A DNA stretch of 34,423 nt from Moraxella boevrei DSM 14165 (GCF_000379845.1 NZ_KB903786.1:1-34423); one strand, 5' to 3'. Counted from the stretch's first letter, positions 16,497-25,513 are shown. The notes: generated from the letters alone by a model not told the origin. Numbers and translations: made by a program.

Positions 16497-17123
16497 TCAC
16501 ACCAAAACCACTCGGTAAGCATTTTGCTCACTTAAATACGCAGTTAACCGCACCTTGTCACCCAACGCAAAGGTGCTATCCACCGCTCGCACTTTTAAAA
16601 TCAAGCCAGCTCCACCATCTTCCAAAATCGCTTCGCCATAATTTGCATCTACCACTGACGTTCGCACGGTGGCGATTTTACCAACCAACGAACTTGCTGT
16701 CGTAGTCGGATTGCTCAAGGCAACCTTGCGTATCGGACGTACCAATACATTGGTAAGCCATAAGCTTATCGCAACCGTGACTAATAAAACCAAAATATTT
16801 GCTAGAACATTGAAAATACTGGGAAAGTTTAACAAAAAATTAGCAGAAACTCCCATAAATATAAAGCTAATTAACCAACCTGCCAAAGCAAAAATCGTCA
16901 AAATCACCAAAATCGGCACGCCATTTAGACCAAATTTCATTAATAAGCCTGACAACACATCGCCATCACCCACATCAGCTCCGTCCAATTCAAACACGCC
17001 TAACAACACACTCAACCAATATAACATGACAAACAGCACCAAGGCAGTAAAAATCACGGTCGGAAACTGGCTAACGCCTTGCAAAAAATCTTGAAAAGCG
17101 GGGCTAAAAAATAGGGCGAACAT
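16497..17123 (-). CDS. yqiJ: YqiJ-like OB-fold inner-membrane protein
   Basis: This 208-residue protein of the YqiJ/NfeD-like group typically partners flotillins. Hydrophobic helices lie at about residues 20-42, 68-92 and 108-130. A C-terminal OB-fold-like beta domain (about 145-208: SLVGKIATVRTSVV, then YGEAILEDGG and LGDKVRLTAY) would face the cytoplasm or periplasm. The ATG follows GGGAG. An imperfect intergenic hairpin (GGCTTTA/TAAAGCC, 16436-16462) lies between it and the flotillin gene without a T run, so the two are probably co-transcribed. NfeD/YqiJ proteins are thought to act in membrane quality control or membrane order; the exact role is open. Confidence 0.88.
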   Translation of the reverse strand: MFALFFSPAFQDFLQGVSQFPTVIFTALVLFVMLYWLSVLLGVFELDGADVGDGDVLSGLLMKFGLNGVPILVILTIFALAGWLISFIFMGVSANFLLNFPSIFNVLANILVLLVTVAISLWLTNVLVRPIRKVALSNPTTTASSLVGKIATVRTSVVDANYGEAILEDGGAGLILKVRAVDSTFALGDKVRLTAYLSEQNAYRVVLV

Positions 17124-17213
17124 GACACACTCCCATTAAAAAAAACCAAATCAATACGTGATTTGTAACTTTATTTAACATGATAGTAACACACTATTTG
17201 ATAAAACACAATG

Positions 17214-17255
17214 AAAAAATACGCTAATTTTTTAATGTTTTTTAGCGTATTTTTT
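17214..17255. terminator. Orphan bidirectional terminator
   Basis: A perfect 14-bp inverted repeat, AAAAAATACGCTAA and TTAGCGTATTTTTT, has a 14-base loop and T runs on either strand. It is about 370 bases downstream of the exporter stop and about 90 bases upstream of the yqiJ start, so it probably shields yqiJ from upstream transcription. Confidence 0.75.
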
Positions 17256-17356
17256 CATATTTTATTAATAAGCGATAAAATATCTTACATAGTTGTAAAT
17301 TTATGATTTTTATTATTTTTGTTTATATTTAGAAAATTTAATTACCAACATGAAAA

Positions 17357-17425
17357 CCGTTGACACTGAGCCTATCAAAGTATCGGTTTCTGTTATGTTA
17401 CGACAAGCTCAACACAAACAGAAAC
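17357..17425. repeat. Decayed REP-like palindromic intergenic element
   Basis: The left arm contains CCGTTGACACTGAGCCTATC and the right arm CGACAAGCTCAACACAAACA. These are inverted relatives of the widespread extragenic repeat built on TTCGACA(A/G)GCTCA. Within it, GTTTCTGTT (17386-17394) and AACAGAAAC (17417-17425) pair perfectly. The arms carry several mismatches, so it looks old and immobile. Family membership is from memory of the motif, not a search. Confidence 0.5.
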
Positions 17426-17627
17426 ATATAATGTTTATGATTATTTTGCTAAACTTGGGGATTTTTCGCTGACAAAATAAGCATCAAACAAGCTAAAATA
17501 TTACGTGGTAAAGCGAAACTTTGGCGTTTCGTTAGGCTGTTTTTCATTATTTGCCGTTTCGCTTATAATCCCCCTTTTTTGTAAAATTTTAACAAATTTG
17601 AATATTCTTTTAATTTATTAAAAAAAA

Positions 17628-19337
17628 TTAATCATTTTCCAAATGTAAAATTGCATCTTCGCTAGCTTTTTGTCGTGCCTCGCCAACCAGTTCGGTGAGC
17701 TTACCGTGTCGCATTTCAAACAGTCTATCCGCCTTGTCAAAATAGCCGTCATCATGGCTAATCACGAACAAGGTTTTATCCATGCCTTGTAACATCGGAA
17801 TAATATCATGATAAAAAAATCGGCGAAATGCAGGGTCTTGGTCAGCAGCCCATTCATCGAGTAGTAAAATATCTTTGTCTTCCGCTACCGCTAACAACAA
17901 CGCCATCCGTTTTTTTTGCCCTTGCGACAGTTCGGTGTTGGTAATGGTTTGCCCCTCTAGATGCAGTTTTTCTTGCATTGCCAAAATATTGAGCCATTTT
18001 TCCACCAACGCAGGATTTGGGGTATCACCGTTTTTATCAAGCAAACGGTTAAACAAATAAAAATCGCTATAAATCGCCGAAAAAAGCTCCCGATATGCCC
18101 AATTTTCATCCGCCACCACCGCCACATCGTCCACAAAAATTTCGCCATGTGTCGGATGATGCAAGCCTGTAATGATTTTGGCAAGCGTGGATTTGCCCGA
18201 GCCGTTCGCACCGATTAAAAACAGCACTTCACCACGGTTTAAGGTTAAATTAACATCGGTTAAAGCAAAGTTTAAACGGTCGCTTTGTTGTGGATTTTTG
18301 GCATAATGATAGCCGATATTTTGCAAACGGATACATTGCCAATCGTATGCCAACGGCTGAATGTCAAAATCCGCTTGGTAATCGGCAAGGGTTAGACTTT
18401 GGATTTTTGCTAAGGCGATTTTGGCAGTTTGTAATACAGGATACGCCCCAACCGCCTTTAACAAGGGCGATTGGATAAATAAAATCGTCAAGCTAAACGT
18501 GGTCGCCACCGCCATATTCGCCAAGCCAAACAGTTGCGACAGCACCAAAATCAAGCCAATACAAGCGAACATCATGATATTGGAAAAACTCACCGCCGAT
18601 AGGTGAAAAGTATCGGCTTTGATAATCTGGCTTTGATAGTCATCGGCATTGGGTAAAAACTGGCGTTGGTATAAATCTTTGGCACGATTTCGGCTCAGCG
18701 ACAGCTCTTTTCGACCGTCAATCACCGCTTGATAATTGGCATAAATACGGTCGGTAATCACTCGCAAATTTTCCAAATGGGCATAAACGTGGTTAACCAA
18801 CACGCCACTGCCCCAAATTGTCAACGCAATCCACACGCTTACCACCACTAGCATCGGCACCGACAACCAACCCAAATAAATCCCTGCCCCCACGCAGATG
18901 ATCACGCCTTGCACCAGCTCAGGCAAACGCACAAACGCCATAGTAACCGACTGAATATCTTGCGATAAACTCGCCAACAGCTTGGCACTACCGACTTTGT
19001 CAATCTGTTCAAGTGGCGTGTCCAAAATCTGTTTTACCAAAGTAGTCCGCAGTTCAAACACAAAGCGATGCCCCATTTTTGTCAAAGCAAATTGCGAAAT
19101 AAAAGTGGTCATTAACAGTAACATAATCAACCCCAAAAACAACGGCAAAATATAACCTGTAATCGGCGTGGCGGTGTTGGTTAGTAGATATTTGTTGATA
19201 AATGCAATGGTGGCGACATTCACCAAGGCATTGAACAAATTTAACACAACGACTTGGCAAAAGGTCGCTTTGTGCTGTTGCCAAATTAATTGCCAAAAAT
19301 TGGTGCTAGCGGGTTTGGATTGAAGTTGATGCGTCAT
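17628..19337 (-). CDS. Cyclic-peptide/siderophore ABC exporter, PvdE/SyrD type
   Basis: This 569-residue half-transporter fuses about six membrane helices (roughly residues 20-310) to a C-terminal ATPase. The ATPase carries Walker A GANGSGKST (about 379-387), the unusual signature LSQGQKKRMALLLA in place of LSGGQ, Walker B ILLLDEWAADQDP and the H-loop FVISHDD. This DEWAADQDP form is typical of the PvdE/SyrD/YojI group, which exports cyclic peptides, pyoverdine precursors or microcin-like peptides. It is the last gene of the iron locus, 91 bases after the receptor, with a terminator-like hairpin between them. No strong ribosome binding site precedes its ATG. No peptide synthase is nearby, so its cargo is unknown. 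Confidence 0.88.
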   Translation of the reverse strand: MTHQLQSKPASTNFWQLIWQQHKATFCQVVVLNLFNALVNVATIAFINKYLLTNTATPITGYILPLFLGLIMLLLMTTFISQFALTKMGHRFVFELRTTLVKQILDTPLEQIDKVGSAKLLASLSQDIQSVTMAFVRLPELVQGVIICVGAGIYLGWLSVPMLVVVSVWIALTIWGSGVLVNHVYAHLENLRVITDRIYANYQAVIDGRKELSLSRNRAKDLYQRQFLPNADDYQSQIIKADTFHLSAVSFSNIMMFACIGLILVLSQLFGLANMAVATTFSLTILFIQSPLLKAVGAYPVLQTAKIALAKIQSLTLADYQADFDIQPLAYDWQCIRLQNIGYHYAKNPQQSDRLNFALTDVNLTLNRGEVLFLIGANGSGKSTLAKIITGLHHPTHGEIFVDDVAVVADENWAYRELFSAIYSDFYLFNRLLDKNGDTPNPALVEKWLNILAMQEKLHLEGQTITNTELSQGQKKRMALLLAVAEDKDILLLDEWAADQDPAFRRFFYHDIIPMLQGMDKTLFVISHDDGYFDKADRLFEMRHGKLTELVGEARQKASEDAILHLEND

Positions 19338-19378
19338 AAATTAAAAAAAATTGAAGAAATAGGTCAATTTAAAAAGGC

Positions 19379-19410
19379 AAAAACCAACCTTGCAAAACAA
19401 AGTTGGTTTT
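19379..19410 (-). terminator. Terminator behind the TonB-dependent receptor
   Basis: AAAACCAAC pairs with GTTGGTTTT, extended inward by CAA/TTG after a mismatch. On the minus strand it is followed by TTTTTGCCTTTTT. It begins 18 bases after the receptor stop and may reduce expression of the exporter gene. Confidence 0.7.
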
Positions 19411-19428
19411 GATAGTCACGATAAATAA

Positions 19429-21612
19429 TTAAAAATCAAAGGTCGCTGATAGCTTTAGCGTGCGTGGTTCGCCCACGGTCAAATAACCGTAACCTGGGTA
19501 ACCACCCACCGAACCCCAGTATTCTTTATCGGTCACATTGGCAACAACACCTTTAAAGGTCACGTCTTTGCCTGCCACTTGGGTTTTGTATCTTGCACCC
19601 AAGTCCAGCGTGGTGTAACCGTCAACTTTTAGGCTGTTGGTATCATTCACATAACGCTCGCCTGTGTGGATAACATCGCCTGTCAAAGTCAAACCATCAA
19701 AACGTGCTACGTCATATTCCACGCCAACGTTGGCTTGTAATTTTGGCACACCAATCACACGGTTGCTACGGATATCAAGACTTTTTACGTCTTTTTGTTC
19801 GGTGTCAAGATAACTTAAACCACCAATCAAACGCGTGTTGTGCGTTGGGCTACCGTATGCGGTCAACTCTAAACCTTGGTGGATGTCTTCGCCGTCTTCT
19901 ATCCCACCACGAACACGTGGTGATTTGGTATGAAATGCCGATAATGTACCGCCCATTAAGCCATTATCATATTTTACGCCAACTTCAGCTTGTTTTGATA
20001 CAAACGGTGTGGTAAATACCACGCCAACCACCTTACCTGCTGAGTCTTGTTGGTAAATAGTTGCCCCTTGTTTTAGGCTTTCGTTATAGTTGGCATACAA
20101 TGCAACTTCAGGTTTAATCGCATAACTCACGCCAAAACCAGGGCTAAATTTACTTTTTTCATAGTCAGTTTTACCATTGTCCACATAGCTGTAGCTGGTT
20201 GAGTCTAATTTTTGATAACGACCCGCCAAGGTGACTTTTAATTTGTCATCCATTAAACCAATGGTATCAGCCACGGCAACGCTTTGAAAATCTGATTCTT
20301 CCGTGACAGGTTTTGACATACCCCACGCCCAATGTTTAAAAGTTACCGCAGGTTTGCTACTGTCAACAGGGTTATAAATATTGCTGGTTACCCTATCGCC
20401 TTGACCCCAAGGGGCTTTTTCTTCGTTTTTGTACATATTGGCAGAAACTACCCAATCATGCGTCGCATTGGCGGTATTTACCAAGCCTTTTAAACCAATT
20501 TCAGCAGTATTCACCGTATTTTCACGGTCGGTTTCTAGATAATTTGCCGAGCTGTCACCGTTTAGGTTGCTAACGGTTGGGTTGGCAAATACATTGTATT
20601 CTTGACCTTTACGAAAACCGTACGCACCATACGCAGTCAAACTTGGATTGATATCGTATTCAGCACGCAACGTCCCAAATACATCTTCTGAGTTTGAATA
20701 CGCCCAGTTTTGTGAAAAGTTTTTATCATTGGCAGGAATTGCAGGAATGCCATTGGCAGTTGGGTTGCCTTGCCAATCTGTCACGTTAATTGCAGGACGG
20801 ATTTTTGCCAAATCATTTTTTTGATAACCCAAATCTGATGACACACGCAAATTATCCGCACGATAATCCAAACCTAAAGCGACCAAACCCAATTTTTTGT
20901 CTTCATCATCAATCACCGAACCGCCGTCTTGATAAGCAACATTGGCACGCACGCCATATTCTTGATTTGCCCCAAAACGCTGTCCCATATCCAAGGCAAT
21001 TTTGGCATTTTCGCCTTGCTCAGTGCTAACAGTTACACTACGCGTTGGAGTATTTTTGGCACGTTTTGGCAACAGGCTAATCGTACCGCCGATGTTACCA
21101 CCACCAGGGGCAGCTCCGTTAAACGCCGCACTCGCCCCACGTTGTACTTCCACACGCTCAAATAAATCGCTGGTGATAGATTGCCGTGGCAACACACCGT
21201 ACAAGCCGTTAAACATGGTTTGGTCAGAATAAGTTAAAAACCCACGCATAAAATAGGTTTCTTGGTAATTACCATAACCACGAGCCACACGAATGGTTGG
21301 GTCACTTTTTAGCAAATCGCCCACGGTTTCGGCTTGTTGGTTTTTGATGTATTCATTGGTATAAGCCACGGTTGAAAATGGCGTGTCCAACGTCTTTTTA
21401 TCCCCCAAAACTCCCACACGGCTACCCACCGCCACTTGATTGCCCGAAAACGCATTCATTAAGCCGTCTTTTGATGCTGATGCGGTCGCTTCAATCACAA
21501 TAGTATCAAGGGTTGCAGTTGGTTCTACTTCGGTTTGAGCATATGCTACATTAGTGATTAGACCACCGATAACCAACGTTTTCATCGCCAAACAAAGTTT
21601 GTTTAACTTCAT
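19429..21612 (-). CDS. TonB-dependent siderophore receptor
   Basis: This is a 727-residue outer-membrane receptor for an iron-siderophore complex. A signal peptide (residues 1-25, ending NVAYA) is followed by a TonB box-like DTIVIEA at about 36-42. The plug domain (about 75-185) contains TVGDLLKSDPTIRV, FMRGF, FERVEVQRGASAAFNG and PGGGNIGG. A 22-strand barrel follows and ends in the terminal phenylalanine (LSATFDF) expected for Bam-dependent insertion. It belongs to the hydroxamate/ferrichrome-type (FhuE/FhuA-like) group and lies beside fhuCDB genes. It has its own promoter with an overlapping Fur-box-like site. The ligand cannot be told from sequence. Confidence 0.93.
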   Translation of the reverse strand: MKLNKLCLAMKTLVIGGLITNVAYAQTEVEPTATLDTIVIEATASASKDGLMNAFSGNQVAVGSRVGVLGDKKTLDTPFSTVAYTNEYIKNQQAETVGDLLKSDPTIRVARGYGNYQETYFMRGFLTYSDQTMFNGLYGVLPRQSITSDLFERVEVQRGASAAFNGAAPGGGNIGGTISLLPKRAKNTPTRSVTVSTEQGENAKIALDMGQRFGANQEYGVRANVAYQDGGSVIDDEDKKLGLVALGLDYRADNLRVSSDLGYQKNDLAKIRPAINVTDWQGNPTANGIPAIPANDKNFSQNWAYSNSEDVFGTLRAEYDINPSLTAYGAYGFRKGQEYNVFANPTVSNLNGDSSANYLETDRENTVNTAEIGLKGLVNTANATHDWVVSANMYKNEEKAPWGQGDRVTSNIYNPVDSSKPAVTFKHWAWGMSKPVTEESDFQSVAVADTIGLMDDKLKVTLAGRYQKLDSTSYSYVDNGKTDYEKSKFSPGFGVSYAIKPEVALYANYNESLKQGATIYQQDSAGKVVGVVFTTPFVSKQAEVGVKYDNGLMGGTLSAFHTKSPRVRGGIEDGEDIHQGLELTAYGSPTHNTRLIGGLSYLDTEQKDVKSLDIRSNRVIGVPKLQANVGVEYDVARFDGLTLTGDVIHTGERYVNDTNSLKVDGYTTLDLGARYKTQVAGKDVTFKGVVANVTDKEYWGSVGGYPGYGYLTVGEPRTLKLSATFDF

Positions 21613-21658
21613 GCTTATCTCGCTTTTTGTGTTTAGGTTTAAATTTGTAAAAAATTTT

Positions 21659-21677
21659 GCAAATGATAATAATTTTC
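21659..21677. promoter_or_regulatory. Fur box of the siderophore receptor
   Basis: GCAAATGATAATAATTTTC matches the 19-bp Fur consensus at 15 positions by eye. It lies on top of the receptor's predicted -10 box, the classical position for iron-dependent repression. Confidence 0.7.
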
Positions 21678-21691
21678 ACAAAAATTAGCAA
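21663..21691 (-). promoter_or_regulatory. Promoter of the siderophore receptor
   Basis: On the minus strand, TTGCTA (21686-21691) and TATCAT (21663-21668) are separated by 17 bases. The -10 box lies inside the Fur box, which supports separate iron-regulated transcription of the receptor. Confidence 0.5.
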
Positions 21692-21711
21692 TTAAAATTT
21701 ACAACTTTTTT

Positions 21712-21741
21712 GTGATTTGTTAAATTTTCTTAACAAATCAC
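21712..21741. other. Hairpin directly after fhuB
   Basis: A perfect 12-bp inverted repeat, GTGATTTGTTAA and TTAACAAATCAC, with a 6-base loop starts 3 bases after the fhuB stop. It lacks a T run on the fhuB side, so it may stabilise or process the mRNA rather than terminate it. Confidence 0.5.
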
Positions 21742-21744
21742 CGA

Positions 21745-23745
21745 CTAATGTCGCATATTTTTCATCAAATACATAAAATAAGCACCACCAAGCACCGCGG
21801 AAATCGTGCCTGCAGGGATTTCGTACGGAAACATGGTATAACGTCCGATCCAGTCGGCAATCAGCATTAACATCGCCCCAAGTATCGCAGACAGTAACAG
21901 TTTTTGCGATAGGCGAGTCGCTCCGAGTGACGTTGCCAAATGCGGTGTCATCAAACCAACAAAGCTCAACGGACCGACCGCTAAAGTCGCACACACGCTT
22001 AACACGGCGATGAGCATCAGCACTGCCATTTCACATTTACCGTAAGCCACACCACGCCCAACCGCAATCATACGCCCCAAGCCCATTAAAGTGAGCGGTT
22101 TTATCAAGACCAGACTTGCCAACAGCCCAAGCACCGCCACCACACTTAAACCAATCGCAACGCTTAAAGTAATGCTATAAGTTGAGCCTGATAAAAAGCC
22201 CAGAATCGCCTGTAAGCGTGGATCGCCAATCAACTTTATCACATTCAATACGCCTACCATTAATGCCGAAATCGCCACACCAACCAATAACAAATGACTA
22301 CTCGGCACACGTTGCGACAGCCACAAAATCAACGCCAACACTGCCACCGCACCACCCAAGCCAAAACTGGCGAACATCCACATGGTCGGCGTTACGCCAA
22401 ACATCGGCAACAACATAAACGACAACACCACGCTCAACGCCACCGCCGAGCCAATACCAAGCACTTCAGGACTTGCCATGGGATTGCGTGTTAAGGTTTG
22501 TAATAACACACCTGCATTCGCTAACATCACACCCACCGCCATTGCCCCCAAACTGCGTGGCAAGCGAAAATCCCACACCAAATTTAACTGATTCATCTCC
22601 ACTACACCAAACTGCACGCTTGCCAACGCACCGTGTTGGCTTAAAGTTGGAGCAAAGAGCAACGCAAGAACTACCATTAGGGCTAAAGCGATGATATATT
22701 TTGGCAACTTTACCGCCTGCAATCTCACTGCCAACGGTGCATGATGTTCGTCTGTGACATGGGTTTTGTTAGTTAAGATTAACCAAATAATCAATGGGGT
22801 ACCAAAAAATGCCGTCATTGCCCCTGCAGGCAAATTCATGGTAGTAACGCTTGCCAAAATCGCACTGACATTGGACGTAATCCACAGCAACAACCCACCA
22901 ATGATAAAACTTAATACCAAACGCCCATACAATTTTTGCACGCCAAATACATTGACAAGGGTTGCCGATGCTAAGCCGATAAAACCAATCGCCCCAACAT
23001 GGCTAATCACTAACGCCACCGCCATTGCCACTAGCAAAACCACCGCCAACCGCACCGCATTCACAGGCACGCCAAGGCTTTTGGCTTGACGGTCGTCCAA
23101 ACTCATCAGCACCAACGGTTTGTAAATCAACGCCAAAATCAGCGCAACCGTTACCGTTATCAAGGCTAATTGCCACGATGCTTGCCAACTAGATTGGGTT
23201 AACACGCCACTGCCCCATGCCATAACCCCAAGTGCCAATTCGGAATAAAACAACAAAAACACGCCTGCAATTGCCGTTAACAAAATATTGACAATCAGAC
23301 CCGACAAAACCAACACCACGGGGTTCATTCCGCTTTGTTTAGCAAGCAAAAACACCAGTCCCATACTCGCCATTGCCCCAACGAACGCCACCCAAAAACT
23401 GCCGTACAAGCCAAAATTTGGCAAAAACAACGTGGTGATTAACAACGCCATTTGCGAACCGCTACCCACTGATAACGTGGTGTCCGATGCCAAATTATTT
23501 TTGACCAATTGTTGCAACAAAATACTGGCAAGCCCAAGCAATCCCCCTGCCAATACTGCAACGATCATAGTCGGCAACAGTTTTAACTGTAACGCCATAT
23601 CGGCAACGCTTAAATTTTGCGATGATTGAAACAGTTGCGAGATTGGTAATTGCCAACTATGTTCAATCAACCAACCGCCTGTTAACAATGCCACAAGGGT
23701 TAAGATTATCACGCTTATCAGCGGTTTTTTAGCCATAGTTTGCAT
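21745..23745 (-). CDS. fhuB: Fused double permease of an iron-siderophore ABC importer (FhuB type)
   Basis: This 666-residue inner-membrane protein consists of two BtuC/FecCD-type permease halves in one chain (about residues 1-330 and 345-666). Each half repeats the family pattern, for example LAGGLLGLASILLQ... and VMLANAGVLLQTLTRNPMASPEVLGIG, each followed by a gate loop (GFIGLASATLVN in the first half, LSFVGLMTPHLA in the second). A fused duplicate permease is the hallmark of FhuB, which takes up ferric hydroxamates. The ATG at 23743-23745, behind GGGGA, overlaps the end of fhuD by 17 bases, so translation is coupled. A second ATG three codons in is possible. Confidence 0.9.
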   Translation of the reverse strand: MQTMAKKPLISVIILTLVALLTGGWLIEHSWQLPISQLFQSSQNLSVADMALQLKLLPTMIVAVLAGGLLGLASILLQQLVKNNLASDTTLSVGSGSQMALLITTLFLPNFGLYGSFWVAFVGAMASMGLVFLLAKQSGMNPVVLVLSGLIVNILLTAIAGVFLLFYSELALGVMAWGSGVLTQSSWQASWQLALITVTVALILALIYKPLVLMSLDDRQAKSLGVPVNAVRLAVVLLVAMAVALVISHVGAIGFIGLASATLVNVFGVQKLYGRLVLSFIIGGLLLWITSNVSAILASVTTMNLPAGAMTAFFGTPLIIWLILTNKTHVTDEHHAPLAVRLQAVKLPKYIIALALMVVLALLFAPTLSQHGALASVQFGVVEMNQLNLVWDFRLPRSLGAMAVGVMLANAGVLLQTLTRNPMASPEVLGIGSAVALSVVLSFMLLPMFGVTPTMWMFASFGLGGAVAVLALILWLSQRVPSSHLLLVGVAISALMVGVLNVIKLIGDPRLQAILGFLSGSTYSITLSVAIGLSVVAVLGLLASLVLIKPLTLMGLGRMIAVGRGVAYGKCEMAVLMLIAVLSVCATLAVGPLSFVGLMTPHLATSLGATRLSQKLLLSAILGAMLMLIADWIGRYTMFPYEIPAGTISAVLGGAYFMYLMKNMRH

Positions 23746-24691
23746 GAGTTTCCCCTTGTTTCATTATTTGGGATTGATAAGGCTTGCTATTTGCCAAAAA
23801 TTCCGCAAATGCCAAAATTGACGGCACGCCACCAAACAACCAAATCGGCGGTAGCACTAGCAAACACCGCTTACCGTCCGCATAGCCCAACCGTTGCCAA
23901 AGGGCGTTATTTGCCAATTCCTGCTGTAACATCGGACTATACGGTTCAATCACTACCAAACAAGTGTCGGCAGGCACGCTCGCCAAATCCGCCAAGGTCA
24001 TATCCACATTGCCCCACATATTGCCTTCGCCATGCTCGTACATCCCCACGTTCATCGCATCCAACGCAGGTTTAAACAAACTGTTTGCTGTATAATTTCG
24101 CAAATGGTTGGCATTGGCAAACTGTACAATCGCCACTTTTTTCACGGTTGGATGATTATTGGCAAACTGTTGCCCAAAGGCTTTTAGTTGACGTTGGCTA
24201 TCGGCTAGATATTGCTTGGCTTCGGGTATTTTATTGACAAATTTGGCGATTTTATAGGTTTCATTTTCATAATCTTGCCACGTTTTTGCCACGCCCACTT
24301 TTGCCCCAGATTCAAAAGACAAAATCGGCTTATTGCCATAATTTCCTCGCAAATGTTGATAAAAATCATTGTCAATCACCACATCATACTCAAGCTGTGC
24401 CATAAGCTCAGGATTGGGCTGAAAACGAGCCCCCAAATCCACAGTGGTGCTTGGCAAGGCAGGTTTTAGCGACCATTGGGGATAGGTTCGCAAATCACCT
24501 GTCGCAATCGGTGGATTGCCAATCGCCATTAACACGCCTGCGATACTCCAATCAGGCGTTAACACAATCGGTTGTTTAGTTTCATTAACAATATTTTTAT
24601 CAAGATCGACTTTAACATTAGCATTAGAATTGTCATTATCACAACCGATTAAAACCATTACCACACCACACAAAAAAACAGCTTTTAACAT
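23729..24691 (-). CDS. fhuD: Siderophore-binding lipoprotein (FhuD type)
   Basis: This 320-residue periplasmic binding component hands ferric siderophore to FhuB. The lipobox VLIGC predicts lipidation at Cys17 after a short hydrophobic leader, so the protein is probably membrane-tethered; the E. coli FhuD is soluble. The mature part follows the helical-backbone binding-protein (class III) layout. It includes WSIAGVLMAIGNPPIATGDL near the N-terminus, DLGARFQPNPELMAQLEYDVVI and a long alpha-helical bridge around KIAKFVNKIPEAKQYL. The start ATG overlaps the fhuC stop by one base (TGATG). The neighbourhood supports the assignment more than the modest sequence conservation of this family. Confidence 0.85.
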   Translation of the reverse strand: MLKAVFLCGVVMVLIGCDNDNSNANVKVDLDKNIVNETKQPIVLTPDWSIAGVLMAIGNPPIATGDLRTYPQWSLKPALPSTTVDLGARFQPNPELMAQLEYDVVIDNDFYQHLRGNYGNKPILSFESGAKVGVAKTWQDYENETYKIAKFVNKIPEAKQYLADSQRQLKAFGQQFANNHPTVKKVAIVQFANANHLRNYTANSLFKPALDAMNVGMYEHGEGNMWGNVDMTLADLASVPADTCLVVIEPYSPMLQQELANNALWQRLGYADGKRCLLVLPPIWLFGGVPSILAFAEFLANSKPYQSQIMKQGETHANYG

Positions 24692-25455
24692 CAGACCACC
24701 GCCACTTTTTGTTTGGTAAGCGGATGTTCAAAAATCGTTAAATCAATACCAAAAATAGCTTTTAAAACATCGGCTTGCATGGTGCTTGCCACATCACCAA
24801 TATGACAAATTTCTCCCTGTTTTAATGCCACGATTTCATCACAAAATTGCGATGCCAAATTAATATCGTGAATAATAATCACAATCGCCATGTTATTTTT
24901 TTTGGCAAGTCGTTGAATTAACTTTAAAATTTCCACTTGATATACAATATCTAGCGGAGCGAGAGGCTCATCCAACAGCAAAACATCGGTTTGCTGAGCC
25001 AAGCACATCGCAAGCCATGCTCTCGCCTTTTCACCACCTGACAAAGTCGCCACGCTCTGCCCAGCAAACTGTGCCACGCCTGTCATCTGCATGCAGTCGC
25101 TGGCGATACGTTTGTCGGTGTCGCTCGGCTGTTGTAGCCAACTTTGATGCGGATAACGCCCAAGTAATACCAACTCATTTACACTAAAATCGGTCGCATC
25201 AGGCAGTTTTTGTGGTAAATAGGCGAGATTTTTCGCCAATTCTTTGGCAGAAAAACGGTGAATAACGTGTTCGTTTAAGATAATTTTACCTGATGTTGGT
25301 ATGATTTCCCCTGCCAATGCCTTGATTAACGTGGATTTGCCCGAACCGTTATGTCCAATCAGCCCGTAAACTTTGCCTTTTTCAATCTGAAAATTAATGT
25401 CATTTAACAACGTTTTTTGGTAGGCATGGATACTTAAATGACAAACGGTTAACAT
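24691..25455 (-). CDS. fhuC: ATPase of the siderophore importer (FhuC type)
   Basis: This 254-residue ABC ATPase powers the FhuB permease. It shows Walker A GHNGSGKST (about 34-42), Q-loop LAYLPQ, the signature LSGGEKARAWLAM, Walker B VLLLDEPLAPLD and the H-loop IIHDIN. The ATG at 25453-25455 is chosen because AAAAGG lies 5 bases upstream and the length then matches FhuC. A longer in-frame extension of 29 codons is AT-rich and covers the promoter and Fur box. It is the first gene of fhuC-fhuD-fhuB. It could in principle be a related FecE/BtuD-type ATPase, but the FhuB partner decides. Confidence 0.9.
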   Translation of the reverse strand: MLTVCHLSIHAYQKTLLNDINFQIEKGKVYGLIGHNGSGKSTLIKALAGEIIPTSGKIILNEHVIHRFSAKELAKNLAYLPQKLPDATDFSVNELVLLGRYPHQSWLQQPSDTDKRIASDCMQMTGVAQFAGQSVATLSGGEKARAWLAMCLAQQTDVLLLDEPLAPLDIVYQVEILKLIQRLAKKNNMAIVIIIHDINLASQFCDEIVALKQGEICHIGDVASTMQADVLKAIFGIDLTIFEHPLTKQKVAVV

Positions 25456-25513
25456 AAGAGCCTTTTTAATATGAAGTGGATATAAAAATTTAGATAAACT
25501 TAAAAAATGGCAA

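Larger units (their letters stand above)
17124..17627. other. Non-coding gap between the yqiJ unit and the iron locus
   Basis: About 500 bases without a credible gene. It holds an isolated terminator (17214-17255), a decayed REP-like palindrome (17357-17425), and a set of short inverted repeats with GTTTCG cores (17511-17519 pairing with 17526-17531 or 17556-17564). A TATAAT box on the plus strand at 17564-17569 has no gene behind it. Confidence 0.6.

Noticed and set aside
17350-17472. Small open frame of about 40 codons on the plus strand
   Set aside because: It runs through the REP-like palindrome (RQAQH-type peptide typical of such repeats) and has no ribosome binding site.
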